Source of the DNA: Lactonifactor longoviformis DSM 17459
Lineage (GTDB): Bacteria; Bacillota; Clostridia; Lachnospirales; Lachnospiraceae
DNA length: 64,000 nucleotides
Direction: 5' to 3'
NCBI RefSeq assembly: GCF_900129135.1
Contig: NZ_FQVI01000003.1
Coordinates: 124,001 to 188,000, forward strand
Both the position numbers and the translations under genes were made by a program. This document shows positions 59,389-64,000 of this stretch, in pieces (the first letter of the stretch is position 1; each line of letters begins with the position of its first letter). The notes under the pieces are model-generated. The model did no database searches and was not told the DNA's origin. It worked only from the letters and a program-made list of their open reading frames with translations.

Positions 59389-60366
59389 ATGAAGGATTTA
59401 TTACAGGTTAAGGATCTGAACGTAGGATTTCTGGTAGGGAAGAGGGAGGTTCAGGTACTGAGAAATGTTTCCTTTTCCATTGGAGAGGGAGAGATTCTGG
59501 GTGTAATTGGAGAGACCGGGTGCGGGAAGTCTGTGACGGGAAGCGCGGTTCTTCGTCTGCTCCCTGAAAATGCTCTGGTAAAGGGTGAGATATTGTATAA
59601 GGGAAAAGAAATTTTATACATGGAAGAGGAAAACTACCGTGAACTCAGGGGAAAAGAGATTTCTGCAATTCCTCAAAGTCCCGGTACCTCTCTGAATCCT
59701 ATGATGAAGGTAGGGAACCAGGTGGCTGAATGTATCACAGGAAAAGAAATAAGAAAAAGAGAAAGCGTCCGCACTGCCGTAAATGATATTTTCAGACGTC
59801 TGCAGCTTCCCGGAAAAGACAGATGCTATGGAAATTACCCGTGGGAACTTAGCGGAGGCATGTGCCAGAGGGTGCTGATTGGCATGGGAATGATAACACA
59901 TGCCCGTCTGCTGATTGTTGACGAGCCCACGAAGGCTATAGACTGGGCACTCCGGAAAGAGGTTGCGGATATCCTTCTGAGGTTAAAACAGGAAATGGGG
60001 TGTGCTATGATGATGATTACCCATGATATTGGGGTGGCAAGCTATGTGGCGGACCGTGTGGCGGTTATGTACTGCGGTGAGATCGTGGAAGTGGGCAAAA
60101 CGGAGGACATTCTGCATCATCCAATCCACCCATATACCCGGGGTCTTATCCGGGCTATGCCTGCCAATGGATTTGAGGTAATGGAAGGATTTATGCCTTC
60201 TTTTTCAGACTTGCCCGAGGGATGTAACTTCTGTACAAGGTGCCGGTACAGGGACACTGTGTGCAGCCGCCCTCAAGAGATGGAGGAGGCGGATGCCGGA
60301 CATTGGGTAAGATGCCGCCGCTGGGGAGAGATCATAAAAAGCAGGGAGGAACAGCTATGCTCTTAG
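59389..60366 (+). CDS. ABC transporter ATPase 1 (NikD/OppD-like), operon 2
   Basis: A 325-residue ATPase with Walker A GETGCGKSV, signature LSGGMCQRVLIG, Walker B LLIVDEPTKAIDWA and ITHDIGVA. Here the usual TSALD of Walker B reads TKAID. The C-terminus has the Cys-rich OPP tail (CNFCTRCRYRDTVCSRP), which in this family can hold an iron-sulphur cluster. GAGG precedes the ATG. It overlaps the next ATPase by 10 bp. Confidence 0.93.
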   Translation: MKDLLQVKDLNVGFLVGKREVQVLRNVSFSIGEGEILGVIGETGCGKSVTGSAVLRLLPENALVKGEILYKGKEILYMEEENYRELRGKEISAIPQSPGTSLNPMMKVGNQVAECITGKEIRKRESVRTAVNDIFRRLQLPGKDRCYGNYPWELSGGMCQRVLIGMGMITHARLLIVDEPTKAIDWALRKEVADILLRLKQEMGCAMMMITHDIGVASYVADRVAVMYCGEIVEVGKTEDILHHPIHPYTRGLIRAMPANGFEVMEGFMPSFSDLPEGCNFCTRCRYRDTVCSRPQEMEEADAGHWVRCRRWGEIIKSREEQLCS

Positions 60367-61127
60367 AGGTAAATCACATAAGCAAAGAGTACCGGTCAGG
60401 TGTCATCCGCACCCGGACTGTCCATGCGGTGCAGGATGTGTGCTTTAAAATGAACGAGGGTGAGATTTTCGGGCTGATTGGCGGAAGCGGCTGCGGCAAG
60501 ACCACCATTACTAAAATGATTCTGGGATTATTAAAGCCCTCAGAGGGAAGTATTCTGTTTGAGGGCAGAGATCTTACAAAACTGAGGAAAAAGGAGTGGA
60601 AAGAAGTGCGCAGAGACATCCAGGTTGTATTCCAGCACCCCCAGATGACATTTAATCCAAGAGGGACCATCCGGTTCGCCTGTACCGAACCGGCGTCCAA
60701 TTACGGTCTGGTAAAAACCAGGGAGGAGAGGAACCGCCTGGCGGAGGAATTAATGGAGCAGGTTGGACTTACCGGAGACCAGCTTAAGAAATATCCCCAT
60801 GAGATCAGCGGAGGACAGGCCCAGAGGCTCTCTATTATCAGGGCACTGTCACTTAATCCGAAATTATTGATCTGCGATGAACCTACATCCATGCTGGATG
60901 TGTCTGTACAGGCGCAGATTCTCAGTTTGCTGAAAAGCAAACACCGGGAACAGGGGCTTGCTATGCTGTTTATCTCCCATGATCTGGAGGTGGTGCAGTC
61001 TTTTTGCAGCAGGGTGGCTGTGATGAATGAAGGAAGGATCGTTGAATCCGGGACTGTGAAGGATGTATTTTCTAATCCTCAGCATGCATATACAAAAAAA
61101 CTGCTGCGCTCTTATATGCACTATTAA
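60357..61127 (+). CDS. ABC transporter ATPase 2 (NikE/OppF-like), operon 2
   Basis: Second ATPase of 256 residues: Walker A GGSGCGKTT, Q-loop FQHPQMTFNPR, signature ISGGQAQRLSIIRAL, Walker B LLICDEPTSMLD and SHDLEVVQ. ATG 60357 with GGGAGGA upstream was chosen over a 5' extension inside the previous gene. It is the last gene of operon 2; no clear terminator was seen before the prfB promoter. Confidence 0.93.
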   Translation: MLLEVNHISKEYRSGVIRTRTVHAVQDVCFKMNEGEIFGLIGGSGCGKTTITKMILGLLKPSEGSILFEGRDLTKLRKKEWKEVRRDIQVVFQHPQMTFNPRGTIRFACTEPASNYGLVKTREERNRLAEELMEQVGLTGDQLKKYPHEISGGQAQRLSIIRALSLNPKLLICDEPTSMLDVSVQAQILSLLKSKHREQGLAMLFISHDLEVVQSFCSRVAVMNEGRIVESGTVKDVFSNPQHAYTKKLLRSYMHY

Positions 61128-61168
61128 CTATGCCGTATGAGTGGCGGATTAGTAAAATAGATTTTCCC

Positions 61169-61197
61169 TTGTGTATTCTGCCGGATCCCATTATAAT
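61169..61197 (+). promoter_or_regulatory. Promoter of prfB
   Basis: TTGTGT (61169-61174), a 17-bp spacer and TATAAT (61192-61197), 36 bp before the GTG start. Confidence 0.65.
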
Positions 61198-61233
61198 GAA
61201 AAATAGTACGATTAATTGAAAGAAGGTGAAGCT

Positions 61234-62359
61234 GTGGTTGAATTAGATCAATTCAAATATACATTGAATACGTACGCAGAACCATTAGTGGAAGTGGGGG
61301 ATTCACTTTGACTTGGCTAACAAGGAAAAGCGGATTCAGGAATTAGAGAGAGAAATGGAAGCTCCCGGCTTCTGGGATGACACAGAGCGTTCCCAGAAGA
61401 TGATGAAAGAATTAAAAGGAATGAAAGACGATATGGATACGTACCATCGTCTGAAGACCCAGATGGAAGACATGGAACTGATGATCGAGATGGGATATGA
61501 GGAAAATGATCCTGCAGTTATTCCGGAGATTCAGGAAATGCTGGAAGAATTCACAAAGGATTTTGAAGACATTAGGATTAAGATTCTTCTGTCAGGGGAG
61601 TATGATAAGAATGATGCCATTGTAACGCTCCATGCAGGGGCAGGGGGAACTGAGTCCTGTGACTGGGCCGGCATGCTGTACCGGATGTATGGGAAATGGG
61701 CGGATAAGCATGGATTTACTACAGAGGTCATTGACTATCTAGACGGCGATGAGGCCGGGATAAAGTCTGTTACCTTTGAGGTAAGGGGAATCAATGCTTA
61801 TGGATATCTGAAATCAGAAAAAGGGGTCCACCGACTGGTGCGGATCTCTCCTTTTAATGCAGCGGGAAAACGCCAGACATCCTTTGTGTCCTGCGATGTG
61901 ATGCCGGACATTGACGAAGATATTGACATTGAGATTCGTGACGAGGATCTGAGAATCGATACCTATCGATCCAGCGGTGCCGGAGGGCAGCATATTAATA
62001 AGACATCTTCCGCCATCCGGATCACCCATCTGCCTACCAATATTGTAGTGCAGTGTCAGAATGAGCGCTCCCAGCATATGAACAAAGATAAGGCAATGCA
62101 GATGCTGAAAGCAAAGCTCTATCTTTTAAAGCAGCAGGAAAACGAGGCGAAGCTTTCAGGCATCAGAGGAGAGGTGTCAGAGATTGGCTGGGGAAATCAG
62201 ATTCGTTCCTATGTGATGCAGCCGTATACTATGGTCAAGGATCACAGGACCAGCGCGGAAACAGGCAATGTGGATGCTGTTATGGACGGGGATTTGGATT
62301 TATTCATCAATGCATATCTCAAATGGATAACCCTTTCCAAAAAAGACTTGCAGAACTAA
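61234..62359 (+). CDS. prfB: Peptide chain release factor 2, with programmed +1 frameshift
   Basis: Terminates translation at UGA and UAA. The frame from GTG 61234 (AAGGTG upstream) reads MVELDQFKYTLNTYAEPL and meets an in-frame TGA at 61309-61311 after CTT. Skipping T61309 gives GAC-TTG and the rest of RF2. CTT-TGA-C preceded by GGGGG (61296-61300) is the classic RF2 autoregulatory frameshift site. The main part has the RF2-specific SPF tripeptide (VRISPFNAAG) and GGQ in SSGAGGQHINKTSS. The product is about 374 residues. Low RF2 lets the ribosome shift and make more. ACT-domain and homoserine dehydrogenase genes follow. Confidence 0.96.
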
Positions 62360-62424
62360 GCAGTTTATGCTAATATCTTTTGTGGAAAAACAAATGTATT
62401 TCGTGAACGAACAAGGTGATAGAC

Positions 62425-62868
62425 ATGTCTGAAAAAAGTAAGTACTTTGTAATAAAAGAGAAGGCTGTGCCGGAGGTACTGGCAAAGGTGGTAGAGGCTA
62501 AGCGGCTGCTGGATTCCAAAAAGGGGATGACTGTGCAGGAAGCAACAGAGCAGGTTGGAATCAGCAGAAGCTCTTTTTATAAATACAAGGATGATATTTT
62601 CCCCTTTCATGAGAATGCCAGAGGTAAGACCATTACCTTCATTATTCAGATGGATGATGAACCCGGTCTGCTCTCTGAAGTGCTGCAGGCCATTGCCGAG
62701 AATCACGGAAATATTCTGACGATACATCAGAGTATCCCCATCAATGGAATCGCCAGTCTTACGTTAAGTGTGGACATTCTTCCCAACCGGGGAGACGCGG
62801 AAGCTATGGTGGATGATATCGAAGCATGTCAGGGTGTACATTATTTAAAAATACTAGGCAGGGAGTGA
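62425..62868 (+). CDS. ACT-domain protein (PheB/UPF0735 family)
   Basis: A 147-residue cytosolic protein with an N-terminal winged-helix-like part (VIKEKAVPEVLAKVVEAKRLL, then VGISRSSFYKYKDDIFPF) and a C-terminal ACT domain (FIIQMDDEPGLLSEVLQAIAENHGNILTIHQ). ACT domains bind amino acids. The family is often found beside hom or pheA and here stands 7 bp before homoserine dehydrogenase, so it may regulate threonine or aromatic amino-acid synthesis. ATG 62425 with AAGGTGA at 5 nt was chosen over an in-frame GTG at 62416. Confidence 0.92.
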   Translation: MSEKSKYFVIKEKAVPEVLAKVVEAKRLLDSKKGMTVQEATEQVGISRSSFYKYKDDIFPFHENARGKTITFIIQMDDEPGLLSEVLQAIAENHGNILTIHQSIPINGIASLTLSVDILPNRGDAEAMVDDIEACQGVHYLKILGRE

Positions 62869-62875
62869 AAAAACG

Positions 62876-64000
62876 ATGATTAATATCGCAGTGTTAGGGT
62901 ATGGAACCGTTGGTTCCGGAGTTGTGGAGGTTATCAGGACAAACCACACCAGTATTAATAAAAAGGCCGGTGAGTATATTAATATTAAATATGTTCTGGA
63001 TCTGAGAGATTTTCCGGGCGATCCGGTAGAGGAAGTTCTGGTACATGACTTTGAGACAATAATAAACGATCCGGAGATACAAATCGTAGTAGAAGTTATG
63101 GGCGGTGTGGAGCCGGCATATACCTTTACAAAAAGAGCGCTGGAAGCAGGCAAGAGCGTATGTACTTCCAATAAAGAGCTGGTGGCAAAGCATGGGGTGG
63201 AGCTTCTTGCGATAGCGAAAGAGAGGGATATCAATTACCTCTTTGAAGCAAGCTGCGGCGGCGGAATTCCCATTATTCGTCCCCTGAACTCTTCTTTGAC
63301 AGCGGACGAGATTGATGAGATCACTGGTATCTTAAACGGTACTACAAACTATATCTTGTCTCAGATGGCAGAAAACGGTTCTGATTTTGATGAAGTATTA
63401 AAGGACGCTCAGGACAAGGGTTACGCAGAGCGCAATCCTGAGGCAGATGTGGAAGGCTATGATGCCTGCCGTAAAATTGCTATTCTGTCTTCTCTGGCCT
63501 TCGGGGATCATGTGGACTATGAGGATATTTATACGGAAGGAATTACAAAGATAACAGCTACAGATATCAAGTATGCCAAGGTCATGGGCACAAGCATTAA
63601 GCTGCTGGCTACAAGCAAAAAGGTGGGAGACAAGTTCTATGCCATGGTATCTCCTGTAATGATTGACCGCAAAAGTCCGCTTTACAGCGTGAATGATGTA
63701 TTTAATGCCATTTTTGTGCACGGCAATGTGCTGGGAGATGCCATGTTCTATGGCAGCGGCGCCGGCAAACTGCCTACAGCCAGTGCAGTGGTGGCGGATG
63801 TGGTTGACTGTGCAAAGCATCTTCACAGAAATATTATGATGAGCTGGAGCAGCAAAAAGTTAGATCTTATGGATGTGGAAGAAGTAAAGAACCGTTTCTT
63901 TGTCCGGGTAAGAGGAAGTATGACTGGTGATATCTCTAAGGTGGAAGAAGTATTCGGCAGTGTTCAGCCCTATGGAGTTGCAGATGTGGCAGATGAGTTC
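62876..64000 (+). CDS. hom: Homoserine dehydrogenase, 3' end beyond the window
   Basis: Reduces aspartate semialdehyde to homoserine for threonine and methionine synthesis. The first 375 residues are visible: NAD-binding INIAVLGYGTVGSGVVEVI, VVEVMGGVEPA, SVCTSNKELVAKHG, FEASCGGGIPIIRPL and the catalytic-type ILNGTTNYILSQM, then the substrate domain with Lys/Asp and a start of the C-terminal ACT part. Frame stays open to base 64000. Start ATG 62876 has GGGAG upstream. It lies directly after the ACT-domain gene in the same operon. About 20-50 residues should lie off the window. Confidence 0.95.
   Translation, partial: MINIAVLGYGTVGSGVVEVIRTNHTSINKKAGEYINIKYVLDLRDFPGDPVEEVLVHDFETIINDPEIQIVVEVMGGVEPAYTFTKRALEAGKSVCTSNKELVAKHGVELLAIAKERDINYLFEASCGGGIPIIRPLNSSLTADEIDEITGILNGTTNYILSQMAENGSDFDEVLKDAQDKGYAERNPEADVEGYDACRKIAILSSLAFGDHVDYEDIYTEGITKITATDIKYAKVMGTSIKLLATSKKVGDKFYAMVSPVMIDRKSPLYSVNDVFNAIFVHGNVLGDAMFYGSGAGKLPTASAVVADVVDCAKHLHRNIMMSWSSKKLDLMDVEEVKNRFFVRVRGSMTGDISKVEEVFGSVQPYGVADVADEF

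Noticed and set aside
61309-61311. In-frame TGA in prfB read as a gene break or sequencing error
   Set aside because: CTT-TGA-C after a G-rich stretch is the conserved RF2 programmed frameshift.

Overview
The window looks like a chromosomal segment of a Gram-positive anaerobe of the class Clostridia, most likely family Lachnospiraceae. This is inferred from a T-box-controlled thrS, strong AGGAGG ribosome-binding sites, sigma-A promoters, class B sortase, lipoprotein-anchored binding proteins, choline-binding wall repeats, desulfoferrodoxin and a spore-photoproduct-lyase-like radical SAM protein. No rRNA, tRNA, CRISPR array, insertion sequence or phage gene was seen.

Layout. 1-4.4 kb: a catabolic-looking operon (ADP-forming acyl-CoA synthetase, isopropylmalate/homocitrate-synthase-family enzyme, D-2-hydroxyacid dehydrogenase). 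4.5-7.7 kb: class D beta-lactamase-like lipoprotein, pxpB-pxpC, Lrp-type regulator. 8-12 kb: pRiA4b ORF-3/SEC-C protein, then a DpnII-type methylase pair (dpnM, dpnA) with no endonuclease gene, then a lipoprotein. 12-20 kb: T-box leader and thrS, a CofE-like ligase paired with a GMP synthase that has lost its glutaminase active site, an EamA transporter, solitary larB, and a dicarboxylate/amino-acid symporter. 20-23 kb: sortase B, Sir2, DUF951, and the rpsF-ssb-rpsR operon. 23-31 kb: SplB-like protein, a frameshifted small gene, ferredoxin plus membrane Fe-S protein, and a GntR / ornithine-cyclodeaminase / NhaC / BCCT group with palindromic operators.

31-40 kb and 54-61 kb hold the most interesting part. 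Two separate operons each combine related class I SAM methyltransferase domains with a complete nickel/peptide-type ABC importer (binding lipoprotein, two permeases, two ATPases). In the first, one methyltransferase is fused to a zinc aspartoacylase/desuccinylase-like domain; in the second, two methyltransferase domains are fused in tandem. I see a nearly identical 19-nt element, WCCCNNNNGGNGGCTTGNG, whose TTG forms the -35 box of the predicted promoters of both operons, of an FmdE-family gene just upstream of the first, and of a CsoR-family regulator gene at 48.9 kb that lacks the usual metal ligands. I propose a single regulon, probably for uptake of a metal or a methylated, N-acylated ligand. 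The substrate is not known and this is inference.

Between these operons lie the remains of a decayed two-component system, a coiled-coil lipoprotein, a 2327-residue secreted arabinanase-like protein built by internal duplication with choline-binding repeats, and a phosphotriesterase-family hydrolase with a sugar ABC importer. The right end has prfB with its programmed +1 frameshift, an ACT-domain protein and the start of homoserine dehydrogenase, which runs off the window.
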